From positions 1 through 25,336 of IMG/VR virus record IMGVR_UViG_3300027881_000068: 25,336 nucleotides of DNA, one strand, 5' to 3'. Shown piece by piece: positions 8,603 to 15,974 of this stretch (the first letter of the stretch is position 1; every line of letters starts with the position of its first letter). The translations under genes were made by a program, and so were the position numbers. The notes beneath the pieces were generated by a model. The model saw only the letters and a program-made list of their open reading frames with translations. It had not been told where the DNA came from and did no database searches. This stretch comes from a virus.

Positions 8603-9731
8603 TATCCCTTACCTCCGCCCTGTCCAAAGGGCTGAAAGCCGAACTGGGTACCGAGCTGGTTGCCAAACCCGGCGCCTGCCAGGCCACCTGATACAGCCGC
8701 ATTGAAGGGGCTAACCTGTGGACCCTGACTCGTTGACTGGCTGCTACCGAAGGCCTGCTGATAGGGCAGCATGCTCTGTCCGTAGTCGTGGGCTAGGCCG
8801 AGTGCTCCGAGGCCCTCACCCTGTTGTTGCATACCGGCCATCTGGCTACCGAGGCCAAAGACTGCCATCTGTTGGGCGAACCTGGCCTGTGCATCCTGTG
8901 ACGAGATACCGGCGCGAACGCCTCTGAGCTGCTGGTCAGCCGAATACCTTTGCGCAGCCGCCGCTATATTGGCTGCCGCCTTGGTAGCGTCATTTTGGAA
9001 ACCTGAGCTGTCGTATGCCGACTCCCTGCCAGACCACGCCTGGTTAGCTGCGGCCTGCTGAGCTCTCATCTGGGCGTCATAGTCAGCGAGGAAGCCTGCC
9101 TGTTGCTGACCCAGGTTCTCACCAAAGTCATCAGACATCTTGCCCCTGCCGGCCGCCATCATGCCAGAGATTCCCATGGTGCCACCACCTCCGACGAACT
9201 GCCCCATTGCTTCACCGAGGCTCTGTCGTAGGGACTCTTGGTTCTCACCCCGCAGCGCCGCTAGGCGCTCTTGGATGATGGGGTTGTTCTCCATGTTCAT
9301 GAAGTCTGCGCCCAGGACTCGCTCTTCGTATGGGTTGAAGGCGACGTTGTTACCGGCTAGGCGTTGGAAGATACCGCCGCCACCACCGCCTCCTCTGCCT
9401 CCGCCCCCTGCGATTCCTCCGCCGCCCCACCCCCACCCCCACCACCCCCACCACCACCGCCACCACGCCTGCGGCCTCCACCAAAGGTGGAACCCATCAA
9501 GTCTTGGAACATGGCGCTCTGGTATCCGCGTGGGCCGAAGTTCACGTTCTGTTGGGCATTGTTGTACATGTTCTCGTACCCCTCTGCCCAGCGGTTTGCC
9601 TGCCCCGGTCTCCACGCGGTGTTCTGCGAGGATGTGGTAGTGGGACGGTTGGCGGCTTCCGCCTGACCCTTTCCGCCCATCATGCCACCGAGAGCTGAGG
9701 CTCCCATTGCTGCTGCCATTGGCCAACCCAT
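8602..9731 (-). CDS. Gly-rich virion protein read in two frames (-1 shift or indel in poly-Gly tract)
   Basis: One protein of about 376 residues appears split. The natural N-terminus starts at ATG 9731 (MGWPMAAAMGASALGGMMGG) and runs about 100 residues into a Gly run. The natural C-terminal part (IFQRLAGNNVAFNPYEERVL onward, ending FGFQPFGQGGGKG) is in the -1 frame. Both frames encode mostly Gly around 9420-9475, so a shift there leaves a continuous poly-Gly linker. Without a shift the first frame ends at 9357 in unnatural sequence, and the second frame upstream of the tract is also unnatural. The C-terminal half is Ala/Gln rich and helical, as in T7 gp14 or P22 injection proteins, and the gene sits in the gp14 position. 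A base missing from a G run in the assembly is the simplest cause; programmed frameshifting is the alternative. Confidence 0.7.
9425..9449 (-). other. G-quadruplex-forming motif at the frame change
   Basis: On the minus (coding) strand this stretch has four runs of four or five G (9445-9449, 9436-9440, 9430-9434, 9425-9428). They are separated by loops of T, T and TGGT. This is a textbook intramolecular G-quadruplex pattern in the mRNA. It lies exactly where the coding frame must move by -1. Homopolymers of this kind are also common sites of sequencing or polymerase slippage. Confidence 0.7.
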
Positions 9732-10087
9732 TAGTACTCCTTCACGTATTCTACGTAGCGGGCCCTATACCCGCGTCGTTTAGCTATTGATGCAAAGCGC
9801 TTATCTGCGCTGACAAACTTAGTTGACTGGTATCCATACTGCTGGGCCAGCTCTTCGAACTTGTCCCATGCCGTCAGTAGCACCCTTACGCTACCGCCTT
9901 CAAAACCACAAAAGGGGACGTTGAGACACATACCCTTCGCGGTGGGTATGTCTTCGGTGATGAAGGCTCCGACCGGCTCACCGTCCACCGCCACGAAGAA
10001 GATCCCGGCTGCCCCCGTCCTCAGGTGGTGATACAATACATACATTGTGCAGAGATCTTCCGATGCCCGCAGTGCTTCGCGGAGCAT
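9731..10087 (-). CDS. GNAT-like protein in the T7 gene 13 position (start uncertain)
   Basis: The first ATG gives 118 residues. The pattern (GIFFVAVDGEPVGAFITEDI, then a Gly-rich loop before a helix, and RFASIAKRRGYRARYVEYVK at the end) resembles GNAT acyltransferases and the acetyltransferase-like proteins found before T7-type internal virion proteins. In-frame codons continue 25 triplets upstream of the ATG and give a sensible amphipathic N-terminus (GPGDLAKFWFAVRPMLREAL). An AAGGTGGAG ribosome-binding site stands eight bases before an in-frame ATC at 10160-10162. The ATG at 10087 itself has no Shine-Dalgarno. The true protein is therefore probably about 143 residues, near the 138 of T7 gp13. 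Acetyltransferase activity is not shown; it may only assist virion assembly. Its stop overlaps the next start (TAATG). Confidence 0.65.
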   Translation of the reverse strand: MLREALRASEDLCTMYVLYHHLRTGAAGIFFVAVDGEPVGAFITEDIPTAKGMCLNVPFCGFEGGSVRVLLTAWDKFEELAQQYGYQSTKFVSADKRFASIAKRRGYRARYVEYVKEY

Positions 10088-10146
10088 AGGGCGTACGGCA
10101 AACCAAAACTTAGCTAGGTCTCCCGGCCCCTGGCTGAGGACTACGC

Positions 10147-10731
10147 TTACTGTCTCTGCGATGGTAGGTACTCCACCTTAGCGCCATAGCAATAGGCGTC
10201 ATCTGCGTTCATAGTGTCTGTCGCGTGGCTTTCTAAGCGTTTGATGCGGAGGGAAAGGGCGAAGTAGGTGCCCATAACCACCGGAGTGGTGGTATTGAAG
10301 ACGGTCTTGATTGGTTCGAGCGCGTTGATGCCAGCCTGTGCTACGCTCACTACGAGCGTGCTGGTTAGTGACAGGAGGTTGACTGACGCTGCCGCCACGT
10401 CCTGCCCCTTCATTTGCACCTGCATTAGATACTCTTCGGTGTTCGTTGCCGTACCATCATCGCTGGTCCAGAGAGTGACGCGCAGGTTGCCCTTGCGCCA
10501 GTGCGAAGGCCGGTTGAACGAGAAATCGATGAAATCATCGTTGGCCGTGCGAAAGACATAACACGGGAAGCCACCGAGGAGGGCGTTACCGCCGCCAGAG
10601 TTTCTGCCCTGGTCAGGGGTGAAATTTTGCTGGGCAGTGAAGTAGTGGTCTTGCAGATAGTCATTGGTGGACCGCTGAATGTTCTTCGTCTTGATCCGGT
10701 CGCCCTCGGCGCCGTATTCAATGACGGGCAT
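10147..10731 (-). CDS. All-beta structural protein, probably a virion surface or tail component
   Basis: A 194-residue protein with alternating beta-strand character. Strands such as FIDFSFNRP, NLRVTLWTS and FALSLRIKRL are followed by a final GAKVEYLPSQ. The layout (a ligand-like loop after an Asp-rich turn, with DTMNADDAY before the last strand) resembles small phage jelly-roll proteins attached to heads or tails. No enzymatic motif or signal peptide is present. The ATG overlaps the stop of the 1077-residue tail protein (TAATG), so the two are probably translated together and may contact each other. The fold assignment is by eye. Confidence 0.55.
   Translation of the reverse strand: MPVIEYGAEGDRIKTKNIQRSTNDYLQDHYFTAQQNFTPDQGRNSGGGNALLGGFPCYVFRTANDDFIDFSFNRPSHWRKGNLRVTLWTSDDGTATNTEEYLMQVQMKGQDVAAASVNLLSLTSTLVVSVAQAGINALEPIKTVFNTTTPVVMGTYFALSLRIKRLESHATDTMNADDAYCYGAKVEYLPSQRQ
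10171..10179 (-). promoter_or_regulatory. Shine-Dalgarno preceding a non-ATG start of the GNAT-like gene
   Basis: The minus strand reads AAGGTGGAG, then TACCTACC, then ATC (10162-10160), in frame with the GNAT-like protein. No ATG, GTG or TTG in that frame lies nearer than 10087. The site is inside the last codons of the upstream gene, as is usual for coupled genes here. Confidence 0.4.
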
Positions 10732-13700
10732 TAGTAGTCACCTGCTGCCCTGATCTGGCATTGCAACCCGACAAATTCCTTGACTAGGACATTCTTCATA
10801 GTGGGGATGTCTACGGTGAAGCGGTGGAACTCACCAAGACTGGGCTTGCGAATGTGGACCCAACCGTCCTTGTCAATCAGCCGGTTGTCCACGATCTTCG
10901 TTTGAACACCGCGGAACATGTTGGGGTCCTGCGCGCTCTCTACCGTGATCTTGAAGTTCGGGAACTTGGTCGCTGGTTGCGCAATGTAGATTGGGCGTAC
11001 CGCTTGGATCTCAATCTCTCTTCCGTCCTGATAATCAAACGCTCTTGGCGACATAATCTTGGTTTTAAGCTGCGCTGCGTAGTTGCTTTCCGAGCGGAAC
11101 TTGGTGAGGGAACCGACTGTGCCGGAGTACTCGACGATCTGGATTCCACGGTTGATGCTGGCTTCTTGGAACGAAACATTTCCGCGAGCCAACGCAATGG
11201 TGAGGTTAAGGCCGTCGAGTTTGCCATGTGCGAAGCGATCCTCTCTGGGGTTGTAGGTCAGGAAGTGAGTCAGCTTGTGAACGGTGTCACCAGGCCCACG
11301 GTAGTACCACCACACGAGCCCGGTGTAGGCATCGTATGCTCCTTGTACCAGGGACTCGTTGAAGACCGTGTCTGAGGTGTAGTCTGCTTTGAGCGAGAAC
11401 TCTTCATACTTGTCGTCAAAGATCAGCTTCTCTACTCGTCCTCCGCTGATACGCTGAACGTCGGAACCGGCATTGACTCGGAAGATTCCTCCGTTGCCCC
11501 AAAAGTAGACGTCCTTATCGACCGGGACGATGGACCTTGGGAAAGGCGTACCTTGACCGATGCTGAGGGCATCAAATTCAAACACAACAGGCAGGCCGAC
11601 GTAAGACATACGCCACACAGAATTCCGCTTAAAAACAATGCCATACTCTCCACCTACAATGCCTGTAACCGCGCCGGGCTGGGCGATGAGTGAGAAGATG
11701 GCAGACTGGGTGTCGTAGTCGGCCACGAAGAACTTCTCGGGATCAAGAATGGATGAGGCCCAGATGGAGAATGGAAACCCGTCTGAGTAGGACGTGGGGT
11801 TGATGTCGGCCAGGATGAGCTGGGCACCTACCACCGCACAGTAACGTGCGTATGGCAGTTCACCAGACGTTCCTCCGCCGGTGGTGGTGATAAAGTTGGA
11901 GAACAAGGTGTCAGGTACACCGCTTTGCACCTGCTTACGCTGGGGCTGATCGGCATAGTTGACAGCAATAATGTCGTCACCCCAGCTGGTGAAGTCCCAG
12001 ACGCGGGGTAAGTCTACGCTCTCATCGCCATAACCAGCAGCAATGGAGACGTCCTCCCAGCTGCCTTCGTGAACCTGATACAGCTTAGTCTTGGTACCAA
12101 CGTAGGTCTCGACCCGATCCACCATGTTCATGTTGACATCGGGCTCTGCTTCTAGGTAGAGATGAGAGAAGCCGATCGCTGCCTTGATGTAGTTCTTGTC
12201 GTAGTCCACCTCGTACACACGGAAGTCTGCGGAGTCACCGTTGTAGTTGTACTCTACGAAGTTGATCTCCATTGCGGTGGAGGTGTTGGTGTGTTGGATG
12301 AACAGCTTGATGTTGTGATGGGCGTCTAGTGGGGCATTGTTGCGCACCGGGACGGTGAGCTCGCCAGAGGTAGGAATAGTCATAAACCCCACACCACCCG
12401 GGTTCTGAAACAGTCTGTGCCGTACGCCATCTCTGGTCTCACCGAAGCAGTTGCCGTTAAAGATGGCGCCCGCAGTACCCTTAATGGTGAAGAAGCGGTC
12501 GTCACGGTTGATGGCAGGAGCTATGCGGGAAGCAAAGGTGAGGGAGACCTGTGGCACCAGACTGGTATCCGTAGACCAGGTCAGGCCGTTAGTGTCGTCG
12601 GTGTCTGTGTCTGAGGAGTTACCGGTAATACCATTGACACCTACGGGATCTGGGCCGGTGGGGTAAGCTGTCACCGCCGGTGATGCCTCTCTATTACCGC
12701 CATAGATACCGGTGATAGCGATGTAGAACTCATCATCCCAATTGGGGGCATTGAGGTCAGCCTGGGCCACCGTCTTTTCCGTGGTGGTACCAACGTCTGG
12801 CGGCGTCTGATCCGTGCCTAGTTCATTTTCATTCCACGTATAGACGATGCGATAGTGCTGCTCACCATACGTGACAAATTTACTCTCATCATCAGCAGTA
12901 GCACTTTCCTCACCGGTTGCATCTACCTGAATGAGTTCGTACTTTACTGCCGTGTTGACGCGATCTGAGGAGGCAACGAACGACATGAAGATGTCATCGA
13001 CATTGGCAAAGCCATGCGCAAGGGTGCCAAGGGCAAAGATAGCTTGCTCGGAGCTGTCACGAGGAATCCATGCCTGGATATAGGAATCCCATGCGCGGGG
13101 GGACACGGCGTCTACGGCGATGTGCTCAAAGAGGTCTGTATCGGTACCATCGTCTGCGAGAAAGGATCCAATCTGAACGTCTTCCGTGGTACCCTGGTGT
13201 CCGCCGTCGCTAACGCCGGGTGAGATACTGATGCGAAGACCGAGTTCCAACTTGGACCAGTCAGCTGCTAGGAGGTCTGTGAGCTCGGTGAGCGGACCGG
13301 CGTCTGACAGGATGTATTCATACTCTACCCAGTCTCCATCGGCCGGAATGGTGCCAGTGACAACGACTTGTACCGGGTTTGTCTCTGTCCCAACGATGTT
13401 GCCTACCGTGCCATCGTCCTGCATCCACGCCTGAATGCCCAGAGTGTGAGGAACACCGACAACCTTGCCCTTAGCGCGTACCACGATCTTTGGAGCGTCT
13501 CCACCGAAAGCAGAGGGGATGACACGCGGGGTGTCGAGCAACCAGAGCTTCCAGTTGGAAAAGCCATCAACCTGCTCTGGCGTATCGAGGTTGTTGCAAA
13601 ACACAAACTCACGGTCATCAGCGGAAAGGGAGGAGAGAAGGCTGGCGCCCTCGTCATCTAAGCTGTGTAGGTCCTGCGAGTCCCAACTCCACCATTCCTC

Positions 13701-13964
13701 CTGGTCGGTGTCGGTGTAGGTGACAGGCCCGGAGATCGGGAGGATGCGCTGATCTGGGAGGATGTTGGACGCAAGATGGGCATGCCCGCCAGTGACTGGA
13801 TCACTGTCAGTTGCCTCGCTAAGCAACTCCCTCTTCTCAATGGGGCGATGAGAGCCGTATACCGGGAGGACGTTCTTAGCTATTTCCAGATTGGGGTTGT
13901 CGAACTCAACCGAGTCCGGGCTCCACTCTCCGAACGCTACGAATTTCTTCTGGATCGAACTCAT
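10731..13964 (-). CDS. Large tail hub/stabilisation protein (P22 gp10-type beta-propeller C-terminal half)
   Basis: A 1077-residue protein. The N-terminus (EFDNPNLEIAKNVLPVYG, then RPIEKRELLSEA) and the C-terminal half (PFSIWASSILDPEKFF, GEYGIVFKRNSVWRMSYVG, GQGTPFPRSIVPVDKDVYFW) have the pattern of tail stabilisation proteins that close the portal channel in short-tailed phages. Residues about 159-270 look like an inserted beta-sandwich (IVVRAKGKVVGV, then WVEYEYILSDAG). A fibronectin-like stretch follows near residues 360-440. The family core is usually much shorter, so the insertions enlarge it. It follows the gp4-like adaptor with an ATGA overlap, as in P22 where gp4 and gp10 extend the portal. 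Head-tail joining function is inferred from that order and the motifs. Confidence 0.7.
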   Translation of the reverse strand: MSSIQKKFVAFGEWSPDSVEFDNPNLEIAKNVLPVYGSHRPIEKRELLSEATDSDPVTGGHAHLASNILPDQRILPISGPVTYTDTDQEEWWSWDSQDLHSLDDEGASLLSSLSADDREFVFCNNLDTPEQVDGFSNWKLWLLDTPRVIPSAFGGDAPKIVVRAKGKVVGVPHTLGIQAWMQDDGTVGNIVGTETNPVQVVVTGTIPADGDWVEYEYILSDAGPLTELTDLLAADWSKLELGLRISISPGVSDGGHQGTTEDVQIGSFLADDGTDTDLFEHIAVDAVSPRAWDSYIQAWIPRDSSEQAIFALGTLAHGFANVDDIFMSFVASSDRVNTAVKYELIQVDATGEESATADDESKFVTYGEQHYRIVYTWNENELGTDQTPPDVGTTTEKTVAQADLNAPNWDDEFYIAITGIYGGNREASPAVTAYPTGPDPVGVNGITGNSSDTDTDDTNGLTWSTDTSLVPQVSLTFASRIAPAINRDDRFFTIKGTAGAIFNGNCFGETRDGVRHRLFQNPGGVGFMTIPTSGELTVPVRNNAPLDAHHNIKLFIQHTNTSTAMEINFVEYNYNGDSADFRVYEVDYDKNYIKAAIGFSHLYLEAEPDVNMNMVDRVETYVGTKTKLYQVHEGSWEDVSIAAGYGDESVDLPRVWDFTSWGDDIIAVNYADQPQRKQVQSGVPDTLFSNFITTTGGGTSGELPYARYCAVVGAQLILADINPTSYSDGFPFSIWASSILDPEKFFVADYDTQSAIFSLIAQPGAVTGIVGGEYGIVFKRNSVWRMSYVGLPVVFEFDALSIGQGTPFPRSIVPVDKDVYFWGNGGIFRVNAGSDVQRISGGRVEKLIFDDKYEEFSLKADYTSDTVFNESLVQGAYDAYTGLVWWYYRGPGDTVHKLTHFLTYNPREDRFAHGKLDGLNLTIALARGNVSFQEASINRGIQIVEYSGTVGSLTKFRSESNYAAQLKTKIMSPRAFDYQDGREIEIQAVRPIYIAQPATKFPNFKITVESAQDPNMFRGVQTKIVDNRLIDKDGWVHIRKPSLGEFHRFTVDIPTMKNVLVKEFVGLQCQIRAAGDY

Positions 13965-14710
13965 ATGTAAGTCGGAGACCTTTCCATTTCCGCCTCGTGC
14001 GCTTGCTGCTTGGATCTGAGGTTACCCAAGGCGACACTCTCGTGTTGCGCCATCTTCTGCGCGTTCTCAGCGTCATCGTAGTAGTGCTGGTACAGGTCGT
14101 ACTTGGCACGCGTTCGGATGAGCTCCTCAGCGTCTGAAAGCCAGCGGTTGGTGAACGAGTTGAGCAGGGGGGCCTGACTCCCGGGTTGGAAGAATTTCCA
14201 GGTAGAGCCAACGAAAGCGTAGTTAGGAATGCCGAGATCCTTGATGTAGTCGATGCGCACGGTGTCTACCGAGCTGTCGTTGGGGATTGGGCTGAGCCAA
14301 ACCTTCTCTGCGAAGTAGGCGTAGTAGTCGGGGACTCCGACCACCTGAGCAGTGGGGGTGAGCCAGCGGATGTCGTCGATGTCGACCTGGTTCAGCTTCA
14401 ACCAGCGCTCGCCGCCCACCTTAACGTAGGTGTCGACAATGCGTTCAATGTCCTCTGGCCAGGAATCGGTGTTGCTGGCACCATCCTCTTTGGGGTAGGA
14501 TTGCTGGTTGAGCGTCAGGGTGAACTCGTGAGTGTCCTGGTTGAAGTAGAATTCCATATGCTCATACCAGCGCATGGCTGTAATCATGGAGATGTTGATC
14601 TGGTCTACGTGACCCGGCTTGTGGATCTCTTGCTCTATGCGCTTGCGCATGGTGAGCCAGTCAGCGCTGTTGCCCGAACTTTCTAGGGTGACTTCTTGGA
14701 AGGTCGTCAT
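13961..14710 (-). CDS. Head-tail adaptor (P22 gp4-like)
   Basis: A 249-residue protein. It begins with a helical segment (WLTMRKRIEQEIHKP), then aromatic strand-rich sequence (WYEHMEFYFNQDTHEFTLTL), a central WLTPTAQVVGVPDYYAYF segment, and a long C-terminal helix (LIRTRAKYDLYQHYYDDAEN) rich in Gln, His and Lys. This arrangement is typical of adaptor proteins that bind beneath the portal ring and seal packaged DNA. It lies between a small fibre-like gene and the tail hub. It starts in a TAATG overlap and ends in an ATGA overlap, so expression is tightly coupled to both neighbours. The name rests on pattern and position. Confidence 0.65.
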   Translation of the reverse strand: MTTFQEVTLESSGNSADWLTMRKRIEQEIHKPGHVDQINISMITAMRWYEHMEFYFNQDTHEFTLTLNQQSYPKEDGASNTDSWPEDIERIVDTYVKVGGERWLKLNQVDIDDIRWLTPTAQVVGVPDYYAYFAEKVWLSPIPNDSSVDTVRIDYIKDLGIPNYAFVGSTWKFFQPGSQAPLLNSFTNRWLSDAEELIRTRAKYDLYQHYYDDAENAQKMAQHESVALGNLRSKQQAHEAEMERSPTYI

Positions 14711-15387
14711 TAGAGGATGACCGCCGAAATTGTCGAGCCTTCAACCATACCAATCGCTGGGGTACCGGAAGCCGCGATCATCTCTATGGTGATGACTTCG
14801 TCCTTCTGCACCTCTAAAATGATGGAGAAGCCGATGGTACGGTCAGTTGCCGCCAGCATGGGAATGCCTTCGAAGGGCCTGGTTGGATCAGCGCCGTCTA
14901 TGCCAAACCCGGCCTTGATGTCTACATTAGCGTCAGAAGCCCACACCCCGTTGATGCTGACCAGGACGCTGACCTTGGCATCTCCCAGGTAAGTGATCGC
15001 CCCTCCTGCGTGTGAGAATGCCCCAGATCCCTCTGTGCCATCAACCCACGTTCCACCAGCAAAGGTGGTGTAGGTAGCAGCATTGAGAGCCGTGGTGCCC
15101 AGGACGGTGACATATCCGTCCACACACGGCTGTCCAATCACGACGTCAGTAATACTGACAGTGGTCAGACCAGACGCAGCGATAGAGAAGTCATAGATAC
15201 CAGCTGCGATGTAGAACTCATAAACCCCATCGGTGGACGTAGTGATGGGGTTAGTGGCGGCTGAGCTCTGTGCCGCGTCTGAGTATATGGTAGCCGCCGT
15301 GGTACCGCCTTCTAGGTACACGTTGACTGTGGCACCAGATACGGCATTGCCGAGAGCGTCCCTGGCAACACCTCTGAAATAAGGCAT
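14710..15387 (-). CDS. Small fibre-like protein: carboxypeptidase-regulatory-like N-domain plus TNF/C1q-like C-domain
   Basis: A 225-residue protein from ATG 15387, which has a GGAGA Shine-Dalgarno. An in-frame start at 15438 would lie inside the terminator hairpin and is rejected. Residues about 1-80 follow the short-tail-fibre pattern DALGNAVSGATVNVYLEGGT, then NPITTSTDGVYEFYIAAGIY, the beta-sandwich module found at the N-terminus of many phage fibres. The C-terminal part ends in strands FSIILEVQKDEVITIEM and GSTISAVIL, reminiscent of trimeric TNF/C1q-like jelly rolls. It is probably a trimeric head or tail appendage. It is the first gene after the mid-operon terminator, so it should be made in smaller amounts than the capsid protein. 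Confidence 0.6.
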   Translation of the reverse strand: MPYFRGVARDALGNAVSGATVNVYLEGGTTAATIYSDAAQSSAATNPITTSTDGVYEFYIAAGIYDFSIAASGLTTVSITDVVIGQPCVDGYVTVLGTTALNAATYTTFAGGTWVDGTEGSGAFSHAGGAITYLGDAKVSVLVSINGVWASDANVDIKAGFGIDGADPTRPFEGIPMLAATDRTIGFSIILEVQKDEVITIEMIAASGTPAIGMVEGSTISAVIL

Positions 15388-15407
15388 ACGGATCTCCGAG
15401 TAGGTGG

Positions 15408-15441
15408 AAAAAAACCGGGGGGGTCTTCGGACCCCCACCGG
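15408..15441 (-). terminator. Strong intrinsic terminator after the capsid block
   Basis: The plus strand shows a perfect seven-base stem GGGGGTC (15419-15425) and GACCCCC (15430-15436) around TTCG. It is extended by CCGG/CCGG with one bulged A. On the minus strand the hairpin is followed by seven T (A-run 15408-15414), the direction of transcription. It lies nine bases past the stop of the decoration-like gene. No promoter is visible in the 20 bases before the next gene, so some read-through is expected. Confidence 0.9.
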
Positions 15442-15449
15442 GATAATGC

Positions 15450-15962
15450 TTACAGGTTGGACGAGGTGATCGTCTGACGCACGATGTTCTGTGTGTACTG
15501 ACCCGAGATATAGACATCACCATCAGCCGGGGTGGCTGAGACGGTTCGGACTATGATCTGCAAGTAGAGATCGCTCACATCAATCCACGCGGGGCTACCG
15601 AGTGCAACGAGTCCAGTGGAACCAACGGCTCCACCCTCTTCGGCAATGGTAGACGAGGCACCCGTGGCAAGCAGATAGTCTGCTACGCCGTCGACTCCGC
15701 CAATGGCGAGATCAATTTCGAGGGTCTCGGTCGCGTTTGTGTCCAACTCTGCGTTGGTAAGAACGGCCATGCCAAACTGCGCAGAGACGTTCTGAATCCA
15801 AGCAACGGCGGGAAACTGGGCTACCAGAATCGCGTCGTCAGCGTGGTCGACATCGAGAGAATCCAGCTTGACTCGGAAGTCAAAAGGATTCCAGGTTCGA
15901 TCCGAACCGGCAGGCATCCTCGCCTGCGCGGAGAGATTAAGTACTGCACCAGCTGCGGCCAT
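15450..15962 (-). CDS. Probable capsid decoration/accessory protein
   Basis: A 170-residue protein, Ala, Val, Asp and Thr rich with strong beta-strand alternation (ILVAQFPAVAWIQNVSAQFG, then DLYLQIIVRTVSATPADGDV and IVRQTITS at the end). No Cys, signal or TM segment is seen. It follows the major capsid gene by only 12 bases, has a near-consensus AAGGAGG Shine-Dalgarno, and ends just before the terminator. It is therefore in the highly expressed part of the operon, where head decoration or cement proteins are usual. No sequence family is recognised with confidence. Confidence 0.55.
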   Translation of the reverse strand: MAAAGAVLNLSAQARMPAGSDRTWNPFDFRVKLDSLDVDHADDAILVAQFPAVAWIQNVSAQFGMAVLTNAELDTNATETLEIDLAIGGVDGVADYLLATGASSTIAEEGGAVGSTGLVALGSPAWIDVSDLYLQIIVRTVSATPADGDVYISGQYTQNIVRQTITSSNL

Positions 15963-15974
15963 TACTTATCCTCC

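Noticed and set aside
7934-8705. Two long plus-strand open frames opposite the Pro-rich protein
   Set aside because: Pro/Gly-rich coding on one strand commonly leaves open frames on the other; no ribosome sites or family patterns were seen.
9364-9475. Tandem GGT/GGC-type repeats as a CRISPR or mobile-element repeat
   Set aside because: They are irregular Gly codons within a coding frame, without spacers or inverted ends.
14186-14686. 166-codon plus-strand frame opposite the adaptor gene
   Set aside because: Val/Asp/His-rich shadow of the adaptor coding sequence, with no plus-strand neighbours.
15388-15438. Upstream in-frame start for the fibre-like protein at 15438
   Set aside because: It would place 17 codons inside the intrinsic terminator; ATG 15387 has a proper ribosome site and begins the domain.
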